Positions 23,651 through 38,185 of a DNA stretch of 64,000 nt are shown in pieces; position 1 is the first letter of the stretch, and every line of letters starts with the position of its first letter. This DNA is from Volvariella volvacea V23 (Eukaryota > Basidiomycota > Agaricomycetes > Agaricales > Pluteaceae), in the NCBI GenBank assembly GCA_000349905.1, contig KB722763.1:35770-99769 (forward strand), read 5' to 3'. The translations under genes and the position numbers were made by a program. Under the pieces are notes generated by a model. It made no database searches. It was not told the origin of the DNA and worked only from the letters and a program-made list of their open reading frames with translations.

Positions 23651-23724
23651 TAATTTCATGAGACACCCCCGGTGCTTAAAAGACGCGCTCAACCGCCATT
23701 GCTCGTTAGCCTCGAACAACGACA

Positions 23725-25458
23725 ATGAACCCAGACAACACTCCTCTCGACAAGCTCTTCCCTCCCCCCTCTTCTCCTCCTTCTCGCATTTCTCCCGTCA
23801 CTCTTCCTGGCAATGTCCCTGACGCTGTGAAGGATCTCCAGGAAGTACTCAAGGACAATCACGTCAAGTGGGATATCTTCTTCAACGACAAGCGCTACCA
23901 CAAGTAGGTTCTCTGCCTCCAGTTCATCTCACTAGTCAATTAACCTGACTAGCCATGCTGCCCACCGTGCTCTTGCGCTCTGGTCCATTGGAGCTGCAGG
24001 CGATGTCATCAAAGCAGGGTACAAGAAGGACACCAAGTATGAACGGCCTGCACGCAAGTCTCCTGAGGACATCACCATGGAGAACTTTTACGAGCACCTT
24101 GGCGATGATAAGTGAGTATCATAGTTTCGCTCGCTTCATCACGTCTGACACCAAACTAGGTACTACGACGCCTATCTCAAGTTCTTCACCGCTGTGGTTC
24201 AGAAGGAAGGCACTGCCGCTTCGTTGGAGAAATTCTTGTTCTCCAAGAAGGCGAATGTTGACCACCACGGCCACAACCGCGGAAAGGAGCATCCTCAGAT
24301 GTTCGCCAGATTCTTGTCTGGCTTGCTTCATCCCTTGATTCACACAGGGTATGGTGTCGAATTTGCCCTTCCCGGGATGATCATCGAAGGTGAGACTATC
24401 TTAGACTTTGAATGCTTGTTGTTTTTGAACTGACACTTGTATAGGTCTCGCTCAGACTGCGGTTCACCACGCGACCGTGGAGAAGCTCATCCCGCTCAAC
24501 TCGTTTGACACATTACCCAATGTTTCCGAGTTCGTCGGTGGTGTCATCTCCAGGTTCACGTCGCATTTGAGTCTCAATACTATTCTCCCTGCGTCGGTTG
24601 TCCCAGCGGGAACACATGCCTTTACTGTCCTTTCCCGTATCCTTAATGACAAGCGCTTCGATGATATTGAAAAGACGGACGAGACATTCAAAGACGTCGT
24701 GTCCAAGCATGGGGATGCTATCTTGGAGTATGCCAACCAATGGACCTTGAACACCTTGGATCCCAAGGCCGTAGAAGAAAAGATTGAAGAGCTCGTTTGG
24801 TCCAATGTTTTAATTTACGGCTTGGGTGGTTGGAAGGAAGACAAGGATTTTAACGCCGACTTCTTCCAGTAAGTCTAGCTGGACATCGCTTGATTTAAAT
24901 TAAAACAATTCTTTTAGGATGCACTTGGTCACTTCTTCCCTGTTCTTATCCTCGTTGGTTGCCTACTTGACTCCGGCATCTCAAGCTATTTTATTGCGAG
25001 GCTACTTTGTCGTCTCCCTCGCTTGGTGGATCTCCCGTGGCCGCCCAGGATTCTCCATCCCTCAATTCTTCCGAAACTCTGACATGGCCTACCCTGTCCC
25101 TCCAGGCCGTAAGCCCGAACCAGACGACTCTGCCCTTCTCCCACCCTCCTCAACTAAAGCCGTCACACCCAACTCCTGGATGCCCATCCTCGAGACTGCT
25201 ATGATTCACCCAGATGACCATATTGCCAAGCTTCAACGCGCATTGGCGCATTATGCTAGGTTGTACGGAGAGAGGACGCCCGGGATGCCCGACTTTGTGG
25301 AGACCGAGTTGGAGGATGCGAGCAAGCTGGATGGGTCCCTGTTTTTGAGGGTTGCGGGGTTGACCGCCAAGAGGATGGGGAGGGTTAGGAATGGAGAGAA
25401 GCCTGCGGTATTTTGGGATCGGGAGGGGTTTTATAAGTCTAAGGGATCGAAGATGTGA
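23725..25458 (+). CDS. Questin-oxidase-like protein (AflY/GedK family), copy 1
   Basis: There are five exons at 23725-23903, 23953-24111, 24160-24389, 24445-24868 and 24918-25458. The spliced length is 1533 nt (510 residues), and all joins are GT-AG and in frame. The protein is helical and belongs to the questin oxidase-like family (PF14027, formerly DUF4243), which includes the AflY-type Baeyer-Villiger oxidoreductases of aflatoxin and questin pathways. Conserved candidate ligand residues are the YHNHAAH cluster (about residues 58-64), LLHPLIHTGYGVEF (His about 170), GTHAFTVL (His about 247), MHLVTSS (His about 333), and DDHIAKLQRAL (His about 432, Lys about 435). No signal peptide is seen, so it is probably cytosolic. 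Two paralogs lie at 60.3-63.8 kb. No polyketide synthase is present in the window, so its substrate is unknown. Confidence 0.85.
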
Positions 25459-25939
25459 ATATGAGTGTGATTAACAATTGTAATGTTTGGTGTATTTGTA
25501 GTCTGAAAGAGCCTGTGTTGCAATTCACCAGCTGTTTGTCAATGAGATATTGTCTCTAAGCGTGAATCATTATCATGCATTGGTTGTTTCGACTTATTGC
25601 AGTCCGTCTTCCATTGGATTATTGAAATAGAAGCATAGTCAACAAGCCTACTGGCCATGGCAGAATTTGTCGTAAGTAACCAAAATATGAAGGACTTGCC
25701 TATGATATGGTATGGTTAGCCCACACTAAACACCATCACTTCACATTTGCAACTTCTTCCCAGTACTCCTTTTATTCTTATCCTTCCTTAATATTGAACT
25801 TTATATATACAAGCTATACCCGGTGTGTCCGAGCCGGCCGATGACACACTTTAATAATTCACTCCTACACACACATAACGACGGGAAGATGATGCACGAG
25901 GCTGCGACGGAAAGGATAGGTAAAAGGCGAACTGGGTTC
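25459..25939. other. Intergenic, convergent 3' ends
   Basis: This AT-rich spacer lies between the convergent questin-oxidase-like and membrane-protein genes. I see no feature beyond probable polyadenylation signals. Confidence 0.45.
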
Positions 25940-27436
25940 CTAAATATGCGGGATATATTCCGACCAATTGACGGTTCGGAAAGACGATTCGGGAACGTCA
26001 CGGAGGGCATAAAGTGGTAGGAATAGGAGTATAATGCGAGCGATAGCGTATAAGGTAGGACCGAGTAAAAACCCAAGTCCTGGGGGAATCGAAATAGACG
26101 GGATGTAAGATTTGACTTTAGGGTATTTCTCGAGTAACCGAGGTGCTATGAGAGATGCTGAGAGGGCGGTAGACTTGATGGTGACGACGAGCGATGATGC
26201 CCTCCATAGGACAAGTTCAGCGTCGGTGGGGAGCTGTAGATTCCATCCGGCGAGGTGGACCCCACCGAACACGACGCCGATCAGGGAAGAAGACAGGGCC
26301 ATCGAAGACCACTCGGTGTCAGACAGCTTTTCGCTGGGATATGGACCGACGGACTCGGGAGTACTGACCTTGTGATCCGCCATTGTGTCACTCATGGGAT
26401 CAAAGATTTTGAGAAGGGGTTCCTTGACCAACCGCTTCCAAACAGCCTTTGCGTACGATGTGGCCCCGGGCCCCATGCCCCCCTTCGTTGTCTGCCAAAT
26501 TCCGCTCGAGCTTTCTGATTGTTCGTGCCCCCACGGCAGACCGAACCATATCCCCGAATACCTCTCAGAAATCCCAAAGCTGTCCTTTGCGATTTTCATC
26601 GGCCCACTGGATCGACTGCCGTCCTTCTTGAAATAGATCGGACACTCCGCATTCAACGGTTTGCTCCACCAGAGGAAATACGTGATGACATTCAGCGTCG
26701 AGAACGCCATCGTGACGAGCTCGAGCCCTGTAAGGACTAGGTTCTGAGGAGGACGAGCGATGCATTGGATGAGGAACCACGAGGTCTGGATGACGACAAC
26801 GATCTTGGCGAGGAAATCGCCTTTGGATTTGTCCATTATCTCCTCCTCTGAGATTGTCGGGAGGATTACCTCTTTGGTCTCCACTTCATCGAGCTCTACA
26901 GTGCCCCGCTCGCTCATGGTGACCACTCTACACCCCTTTTCATCTTCCCGCACCAGCCCACCCATGATCACAAAGAATCCGTGCGCCCTCGTCCACCCAC
27001 GATCTATCACGCATCCTTCAAAATCCATCACCGACTCGACGAAGCTCGCTCAGATCCACGTACCACGGTACTCTCTCGCAATCCTCTCCGCCGCATACCT
27101 TTCGCACATCGCCATCGAGATGAGCACTTCGGGCGCAAACAGCGCATACAGGCACGTCTTGGCCTTTTGCCACATCTTCTGCCCTTTGGACGCGCTCCGG
27201 CCCGGCATGTTCGGGTGAATGGCGGCGTAGGTGCAGACGAAGATGGTGCCGAGGCAGTTCCAGATGAAGCGCGGTTTGGAGCGGACGGAGGAGGGGTCGC
27301 AGTCGCACAGGGTAGTGATGAAAGAGTCGAGGGCGGGAGATGGTGTTGAGGAGACTGCGTCTGAGGGTGGTAGTGATGAAACGGGGTGAGCGATTGCTTG
27401 GGAGAGGAGGAAGATGAGGAGCGTCGCCAGAAGCAT
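25940..27436 (-). CDS. Fungal membrane protein of unknown function
   Basis: The ATG at 27436 begins a signal peptide or first transmembrane segment (MLLATLLIFLLSQAIAHPVS). A short Cys-containing segment CDCDPSS, then RFIWNCLGTIFVCTYAAIHP, leads through one short intron (near 27048) to CVIDRGWTRAHGFFVIMGG. The C-terminal half has several hydrophobic helices (FLIQCIARPPQNL, LVTMAFSTLNVITYFLWW, SSSLIGVVFGGVHLAGW, GPTLYAIARIILLFLPLYAL). This order (WxCxxTIFxCTxxAxHPNxP, then AHGFFxxMGG, then PLxAxCPxxF) is a widespread fungal family with no assigned function. A longer reading from 27580 would add 48 residues ahead of the signal-like segment and is less likely. Confidence 0.7.
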
Positions 27437-31129
<3,693 letters not shown>

Positions 31130-32780
31130 ATGCTCAAGTTCAGCCCTCACGAAGAGCTGATATACGACCCTGAATCCTTTACGAGTGGCAAAGCACATCT
31201 CGAGTTCATACTTGAGATATGCCGCATTGTCGGCAAGCACGCAGATTTCTTTGTCAAAACGTGGAACTACGAAAACGATGCAGTAAATGAATTTGCTAAA
31301 GATGTATTGTCTTGGATGCCCACTACGGAAGACGGTATCCCGTACGTGCAGTGAGTTGGTCTGTATTACGATCTTATTGCGCGTTGATTGATACGCGTGG
31401 CAGTGAAGTCATGGACGAGAACATAATAGCTCGCGCTAAAGCCGCGTACGCTCGCTATACCCCAATGTTGTGTATACCGCGTACTGACGCGTCTCTTGTA
31501 GATTGGCAAAAGAACACGAGCTCGTATCCAAAGTATTCACAACTTCTGCTCGTTCTAACCCAACAACCGCCGCATCGTCATCATCTGCCTCTATAGACGA
31601 CGACAACCTGGTGGCACGATCCTCAGAAACAAGCAACCCAATCGCATCCACTCCTAGTGCATCTCAATCCTCCACCATCTCACCACCCACGCTCGCCACA
31701 TCCATATCTACATACTCACCACCCACCATCCCACCTCCCAACCGCCCCACCACCCACCTCCTTTCCACCTCGCCCTCTAAATCCCGAAATGCCAGTTCAA
31801 TCTCAAACCCCACAGCAGGAGGGAGCAACCCTCCCCTGCCACCGCCACTTGCAACCTCCCAATCAGCCCCGCCCATGCCCCGCGTGCCCAGCTCCGCCGC
31901 TCGGCGACCTCTTCGGCGCCATGGGGCACTAGCGTGCATACTAACGTCGCCGCTCAAGAGTCCTTTGGTGTATGGACGCGACGATGTCCCGCCTTACCGC
32001 TCGAGTGCGTTCCATGCGCCTAGACGCTTTTCTTTTCCTCTGGCTCGGGATGGAGGGGCGGGGAGGAGGGCGAAGCAGGAGGAGGAAGAGGCGGAGGTTG
32101 CTGAGATTTTGGAGGGGGAAGAGGGTGATGGGGGCGGCGATGAGGAGGGCGGGGATAACATGGACCTTGACGGTGGTGCAGACGATAGGGGAGATAAAAA
32201 GCAGGATGGACAGATCGACAAGAAGGACGAAAGAGTAGACGGCGACGGTGTGCTGGAACGACTGGAGCTTGGTCCTAAGCCTGCTGCTGAGCCAGTGAAT
32301 AGAAATCGTCCGAGGCAGAAATCCGAAGTCACGAGATATGAGAACGCTGAGATGAAAGATGCGAAGGGAGAAGGCAAGAAGAAGGGAAAAGGAGCGGATA
32401 AGAAAGGAAAGGGTAGGGAAAAGAAAGGAGAGGAGGTACATCAGATGGAAGAAGAAAAACTCGAGAAGTCGAGATCGAAGGGAAAAGGGAAAGCAAAGGC
32501 GGAGGGATCAACGAAGAAGGAAGAGGAAGACAGTGCAAAGACGCGAATACAGGCGCTAAGGAGGGGCAGGTCGCGAGGGAAAGCCACGGAGATCGAGCAG
32601 CCAGAGGTTGCATCATCGAAGATTGTCGGTCCCAAGGAGGCAGAAGAGTCTGCTGTTTCTTCTGCAAAGGACATGGGAAAAAAGAGAGCCAGAGTTGAAA
32701 CGGATGGTGACGAAGAACAAGATAAGAAAGAAATTCGACCCACCAAGCGACTTCGTAGATCCAAGAAGGCTGAGGCTTGA
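31130..32780 (+). CDS. Lys/Glu-rich protein with a small folded N-terminal region, unknown function
   Basis: The first exon begins MLKFSPHEELIYDPESFTSG. Donor GTGAGT after IPYV joins to HEVMDENIIARAKAAYARYTP, and a further short intron joins LLAKEHELVSKVFTTSARSN. After about residue 130 the protein is Ser/Pro/Thr-rich, then acidic (near 32070-32170), and finally a long basic tail of alternating Lys-Gly-Lys, Glu and Arg runs with several nuclear-localisation-like clusters, ending TKRLRRSKKAEA. The composition suggests a nuclear protein that binds nucleic acid or chromatin through its disordered tail. I do not recognise the N-terminal ~125 residues. The long minus-strand frames in the tail are shadows of the low-complexity sequence. 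Confidence 0.65.
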
Positions 32781-33279
32781 GGCATTCCTTCGATGTGATG
32801 ATGGAGTTTGCAGAATTGGCATTCTCTGCAGTTGTATTCTAAGTTAAGTGTTGTGTCTTGATTTCATCTCTTCTGTGCTTCCTTTCAATTATTGTTTTTC
32901 TTTACCACCTTACTGGTTATTTATTTGAAAGATATTTAGGGGCGCTTATTGCTCAATCAGCGCTCTTCTGTCCCCAGCGATACACAAACCCTCTCTCGCT
33001 TTACGTTTTGGTCTACTTCCTTTGTACTTTGTTCTATACCTTGCTTCATACGTAGTTTGTACTTAATACACCTGTCGCAATCGAGTGTGGACCGGTCAGC
33101 CAGAACGCCTGCAACTGCACCCGTCCGTCCACGCACCAGTTCGTACCGTACGAACGGTAACCTCCTGAGGCAACCAGGCTCATCGCGTAAGGTACAGTCA
33201 TACAGTAGCACAGCGTCGACGACAAGTACGTACCCAAAGCAATTAATTAACCCCCATCCACCGAGGTCATCGGGACACG
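32781..33279. other. Intergenic, convergent 3' ends
   Basis: A T-rich spacer follows the Lys/Glu-rich gene and meets the stop of the cyclodeaminase-like gene. I see no gene or element. Confidence 0.4.
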
Positions 33280-34593
33280 TTAGTCATACCCCTCGATATA
33301 CGTCCCTACCTTCAACTCCTTTGCTTTTTCCACGACCGCACAAGCAATCGCCACATCCTGCACGCCAACCCCCACCGACTTGAACATCGTAATCGGCCCT
33401 CTGAATAATCCTCCATCGCGATCGGTGTCTGGGCCGTCGCCGCTAGCCACACCCGGGTCCTGATCTGTCTTACCCCCCACCGCAGATGTATCAGCAGTAT
33501 CGCCACTGGTAGGCTTGGCAGCGTATTCTCCAATTTCGACGACTTGATTCCAATGGATTGCTGCGGAAATGAGCTCCCCTGCTTCCTTGGCGCAGGCCTT
33601 ACGAGAGTCTACCAACAAGATGGGTCGCTGGATTTGCTTTGTAGAGTCGCGAGCGGACGCGGGGTCGGTCGTGTCAGAGGCTGTGTCTACCGCCCGTTTG
33701 ACGAGGTCGTTATCTACCTCCTTCATGGAAGGGGTGTAACTCCCGATGAGAATCACGTGTGTCCCAGTTTTGACCCATGATGAAGGGAAGAGTGGCGTGG
33801 TCGAGGAGGTGGCGCAAATGATGATGTTTGCTTCAGATACTGCCGTCTGAACGGCTTGCTGGTTGGAAGTGAGTTGTGGGTCATTGGAGTTGTAGGTGAT
33901 GGGGTCGATCTGGATATGGGGAAATTCGGAACGTAGCGAGTCGGTGAGAGTGTTAAATCGAGGGTTAGACGAACGGTTGATGATTGTGGCTCGGCTGATA
34001 CTCGGGTACGCTCGAAGGAAGACATGGAGATGAACTTGGACCTGCGTTCCAGCACCGAACGCTACGAGGCTTGCAGGTGCTTTAGGACCCACCAACCTTG
34101 TTGAAAGTAAAGATCCTTTCGAAATGAAATCGAACGTAAGTCACGTTTATTTCATTATAAATCTACCAAAACGCGACAACGGGTCATGATGCACGATGGA
34201 CCTGCAGATAAGAAGGAAGAACGCTGACTCACCACCTGCGTTTCTTAGAGCCGTCAAGTTCCGAGCGTTTACGACTGCTTTTACAACTCCAGTGGCCTCG
34301 TCGATTACTAGCGTTGTTGCTGGGAGCCCCCTCGTGTCCCCAGACGATTTGGGGACACAGACAGTCTTGATAGCAGTTCCACCGATGGAGGGGTGGTCAA
34401 TACGTGCAGGCATTACTAGAGTGGTGTGGTTTTGCGTGGAGATGGACATTCTATGGGGCATGTCGTATTGTGGTGGCTGGTCCGAACTGGATAGGAGGGT
34501 GAACGTTGTTCTCATTACATTTTCAAGTTCATCTGGGCTAATAGAAGAAGCTACGTTCTCGATATCTGACGCGGTTAATATCAGGAGGGACAT
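33280..34593 (-). CDS. Ornithine cyclodeaminase / mu-crystallin family protein
   Basis: The start ATG at 34593 gives MSLLILTASDIENVASSISP. Family motifs are PHRMSISTQNHTTLVMPARI, GGTAIKTVCVPKSSGDTRGL and VVKAVVNARNLTALRNAGG. A short intron then joins in frame to SLLSTRLVGPKAPASLVAFG and the Rossmann glycine motif AFGAGTQVQVHLH, followed by NIIICATSSTTPLF, GTHVILIGSYTPSMKEVD and GPITMFKSVGVGVQDVAIA. The family uses NAD(P)H and includes ornithine cyclodeaminase, ketimine reductases and amino-acid dehydrogenases. A low-complexity Asp/Gly insertion lies at 33400-33510 (DTADTSAVGGKTDQ and following). The exact substrate is not evident. Confidence 0.85.
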
Positions 34594-34899
34594 GGCTCGG
34601 AAGGAACGTAGTTGGTTCGAATTTGATGATGATCGCTTGTTTCGATGTTCACACGGCCAGCTGCTACGGGCCACCAATATTGCTGCTGATTTTGACTATA
34701 GAATGACATATAGCTCAAGTAGAGAAATTATCACTTATCAAAGCGAATGCTGTGGAAGGATACCTCGGGCCAAACGAGTCTTTAATACTCCTCGCCTGTA
34801 GTATCGGCCACTGGCAGGCTCATTGCCGATAGCTACTCGAACATTCAAAAGTATTTCACAAGTGCTAGGGAGCGAGTTTATTTAAAAACTTGTCGTGCA
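34594..34899. other. Intergenic between two minus-strand genes
   Basis: This is the promoter of the cyclodeaminase-like gene and the 3' flank of the F-box gene. I see nothing specific. Confidence 0.4.
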
Positions 34900-36228
34900 T
34901 TAACCAGAATCAAAAGGAAGGATATCGACATATTCTGGCATTATGTGCAGAACGCCTCGACGTGAGTACGAAGATAGATATCCTCTAACCACCTCCAACT
35001 CTTCCGACACTGACTCCGCAATACTAGTCTTACACCTTATCACGACCTCCACGTATTTCAAGCGTGTAAAATTTCCCAGAACTTCATCAATCTGCGTCCA
35101 CCCGGCGCCGTCACCAAATCGCGGTTTGAACGAGCAATTGAAAACAAGGCGCAACATCTCCAATGTATGGTATGCAGAAGAGATTTCGGAGAATGAGTAG
35201 AGCAGCACATTGAATACGGCCCATCCAGGGGGATGGAAATAAAAGGATGAGAATTCGACAGCACGAAGCTGAGTAAATGTTGGAGGTGCTGCTGAAACCA
35301 GTGGGTATGCATAAGGTTCCGGAACTGAAAATACAATGCATTAGGAATGCGAGCGAGCGTAACGAGACCATAAGCATATACCATTAGGTAAGTGCATCCT
35401 CCCGACGCCAAACCTTAGCACCAATTTCTTTATCGAGGTATGGCGCAACAGAAAGGGATGCAACCGTCCGCAATCCCTCCATTGTGGAAGAGTGATTCGT
35501 GATATTTCCAGCGTCTCCAAACGACCAGCACCGCCAGATGTCCACCGAAATAGGGTATCATCAAGGGACAGTTGACGAAGGGATATATTGAGAGATCTCG
35601 GTAACATGGGCAAAAACGAGGACATTGGGGAGGGTACCACAAGCCTCCAATTTTCTTTGGTTTCACTAATTGGTGTAATTGCGAGATGCTGTAGGTTTGG
35701 AAATGAGACCACGAAGTGATGTAGCTGGTCGAACGATTCGAATCCAACGCGATTGAGAGTAAGCGAGGTGATCGCTTCGGTGTCATGGATCGGCAACGGA
35801 ATCGCTTTCTCATTAGATGATGCGGCACCCTTGCTCCTTGGATAGGGTATAGGAATTCTGCGTATTTGGAGGTGCCGTAGATTCCTAAAATACTTCAGGA
35901 TTAAAAGATCGTCAGGATCCAATGTTCGTGCGGAATTAGCAAAATCTAGCAGTGAATCCAGCGTCAATGTTTGAACAGATGGGAAAAGAGTCGCAAATGG
36001 GGAGAAAAGTGTGTGCATGGCGACTTCGTATCGCCAATGCCAATTGTAAGGGCTCCTGCTGGCACTCAATCCTATTGGGATAGTGAGTGAATGAAAGGCG
36101 CGATCCCGTGTCGGCCGAAGCCATTGGCGACAGACTAGGCTGCAGGTTTTAAGGGACGCGGGATCATCTGAGAGGTGGTCAAAAACGAGCTCGAATAGTT
36201 CTGGAGGAAGATCATGGATGGGGAACAT
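34900..36228 (-). CDS. F-box protein with leucine-rich C-terminal part
   Basis: The ATG at 36228 starts MFPIHDLPPELFELVFDHLS, an F-box that continues through TCSLVCRQWLRPTRDRAFHS. Leucine-rich segments follow (LRHLQIRRIPIP, SLTLNRVGFESF, LRQLSLDDTLFRW, LETLEISRITLPQW). One intron with donor GTATAT joins HLPNV to PEPYAYPLVSAAPP in frame, and the second exon ends with HTLEMLRLVFNCSF, WTQIDEVLGNFTRLKYVEVV and SYSRRGVLHIMPEYVDILPF. This end is typical of agaricomycete F-box-like families expanded within each genome. Its 3' end has a diverged duplicate at 36553-36832. Confidence 0.8.
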
Positions 36229-36234
36229 GAGCAA

Positions 36235-36552
36235 GTGTCACAGCACTTGGAGCGATGGGATGCGGAACGGGTCTAGCCGAGATCGGAGTCCGACCTACCC
36301 ACTGGGCGCTCGAGAGCGCTGATGTAGTACCCACGAGCACTTTCTTCCCCAGATAGGACTGCTAATATTCACCAGCTAGTCTCGGAATGCAGGATCTCTG
36401 CTAGGATCTACGAAGTATTTGGCTACAGTAGGGAATTGACTTTAACGATCTGCATGGTATCTCAACAACAAGAAATATGGCACCGATACTGAACGGGTTG
36501 CCATGCACATTAATTTATAACCCTGTTCAGCCAGCAAGATCGTCTCAAGTTA
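36235..36552. other. Intergenic between F-box gene and its 3' duplicate
   Basis: The spacer contains the F-box gene promoter. I see no other feature. Confidence 0.4.
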
Positions 36553-36832
36553 TCATGCTGTCCGCGCAAGAACGGTATCAAGATGCTCCAGCATAGCATC
36601 CAAGATCCCTCTGCGTGAACATGAAACCATGAACGACCTAACAGCTTTCAATACCTCCTCCATCTGTCCCGTGTCGCTGAAGTTGTGTCTCATTACAACC
36701 TTCACCGAATTCAGTCGCGTAAAGTGTTCCAAGGCTTCGTCTATTTGCTTCCATTCGAACAAAATGCCAACAAGAATACTGTACATTTCCAAACTGCCCT
36801 AGTACCATTGGTTGCTCTTCATAAGCGTGCAT
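36553..36832 (-). pseudogene. Truncated duplicate of an F-box gene 3' end
   Basis: The minus-strand reading contains WKQIDEALEHFTRL, VKVVMRHNFSDTG and SCSRRGILDAMLEHLDTVL before a stop. It aligns without gaps over most of its length to the end of the neighbouring F-box protein (WTQIDEVLGNFTRL, VEVVIRCKTS, SYSRRGVLHIMPEYVDIL). No F-box or leucine-rich part precedes it on this strand; the sequence upstream belongs to an unrelated reading frame. It is therefore most likely a gene remnant left by tandem duplication and partial deletion. Confidence 0.65.
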
Positions 36833-36849
36833 GATGTGTCTTGATACCT

Positions 36850-37470
36850 GGTTCTACGCAGGGTGCTGTGTATATGACAATCATATAGACATAACAAAAA
36901 AATCAGGCGCACCACAAACTTCTTGAACGACTCGAGACACCGAAGCACAATGGACCGATTCTCAACGGAATACAAACCACCCTCCGGATTCGGAACGGGG
37001 GGCTTGCACTCCAAAACGGTAGTCGACCGGACAGGAGATGCGCCTTGCGCGACGGCTTGGACGAGATCCTCAGAAACGGGGATCCGATAGAACGTCAGTT
37101 GGGTGTGGTTCATGATGATCCCAGGGATGACGGAAGAGACGAGGGTGGGGAGGCCTGCTTCCTCGCGGAGCAGTTGGTTTCTGGTGAACGCGGCGATGGC
37201 TTGCGCGACGAGTTGCAGCAGGTACTGTCCCGGGTATATTGGGGAGCACTATTCCATCAAAAAAGTGGCGGGCATCGAGGGGCTGGAGGTGTCCAACTCG
37301 GATTGAGACCACTCGCTTCCGGGCTTCGAGGATACTTTTGTGGCACTCAATGGTTGACTGCAAGACCAGTGGTGTCCCGTGCTTTATATAATAGGAGTGA
37401 GGTTGCAACAGCTGTCGCGACCGTTCACTCTTTTGACTATCAATAAGACCAGCCGCTCTGCCCCAGGTCG
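36850..37470 (-). pseudogene. Degenerate or frameshifted ORF of unknown family
   Basis: Two minus-strand frames look protein-coding and complement each other. The first (about 37400-37232) reads TIECHKSILEARKRVVSIRV and GHLQPLDARHFFDGIVLPNI. The second (about 37230-36870) reads QYLLQLVAQAIAAFTRNQLL, REEAGLPTLVSSVIPGIIMN, FYRIPVSEDLVQAVAQGAS and RSIVLRCLESFKKFVV. They meet at a GGG run near 37230, where one extra base shifts the frame. No convincing start codon with a promoter is seen. I do not recognise the family. It may be a real gene with an assembly error or a decaying copy. It runs directly into the F-box 3' fragment. Confidence 0.4.
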
Positions 37471-37552
37471 TACTTAGCTGAGCGCCGAGAGGTCGTTGCC
37501 CTGTCGACACCTGACCTGGGATGTGATCCATTGCTTGCCAGAACACGTGCAC

Positions 37553-38185
37553 GGCGAACGTGACGGCGAGTTGATCACGTGACTGACGTCAGGGGCCATG
37601 GAATGCAATCTCGAGGGCTCTCAATTTTCTGCAGCACGCCCGTGTTTGGGACCCAAGCTCCTCCTCATCTCCCCGCATCTTCCACGCTGCAACTGGGCTG
37701 GCCGTCTGCCTCGATTCCGCCCGCGCCATGTCCGCTCCAAGTCCCAGCCCCACCCCCGGTTCCCTGCGCCCCCCATCGCGAATCTGGCGGCGACCGTCCG
37801 CGCCTGCCTCCTCTGGGGCCAACGTGCATGGGCCCGACCACGCAGCAGAGGACGGGCCGGCACGCGGGGATCTGGCTGGTCACCCAACGGTCGACGAGAG
37901 CTTCTCTCGCCTTCGATTTGAATCGCCCGTGCATAGGGCCGGGTGCGTCTTCATTTCCCAGGGCATGGGATTTTACATACTCATCCTGATCATCCATTAC
38001 ACCACATTGCTGCATCCTGTCGTTATGTGGATCATCTGATACTTCTTTATTCAAAATATATGGAACACCCTTGCTCTGTCTCGGACTGAAACGGGCGACG
38101 CCTCTGCCTTGCGCTTCTGATCCTCCCTCCCTTTGAATAACACCATTGCTCGCCATTTGCGACCATACCTCTTCTGTTCTGCGTC
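37553..38185. other. GC-rich promoter region of the VSB1-like gene
   Basis: The region includes TGATCACGTGA (37572-37582) and a TGACGTCA palindrome just beside it. Long GC-rich open frames on both strands (37579-38040) have skewed composition and no motif, so they are not called. Confidence 0.4.
37584..37591. promoter_or_regulatory. Palindromic TGACGTCA next to a CACGTG site
   Basis: TGACGTCA (CRE/ATF-type bZIP site) follows the E-box-like CACGTG at about 37577-37582 with one base between them. It lies about 600 bases before the VSB1-like start, so its target gene is uncertain. Confidence 0.35.

Noticed and set aside
31941..32441. Hydrophobic-looking minus-strand frames opposite the Lys/Glu-rich gene
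   Set aside because: They are antisense images of AAG/GAG codons (CTT/CTC read as Leu), not a real membrane protein.
37579..38156. Several long GC-rich frames on both strands
   Set aside because: Composition bias alone keeps them open, and none has a motif or a coherent start.
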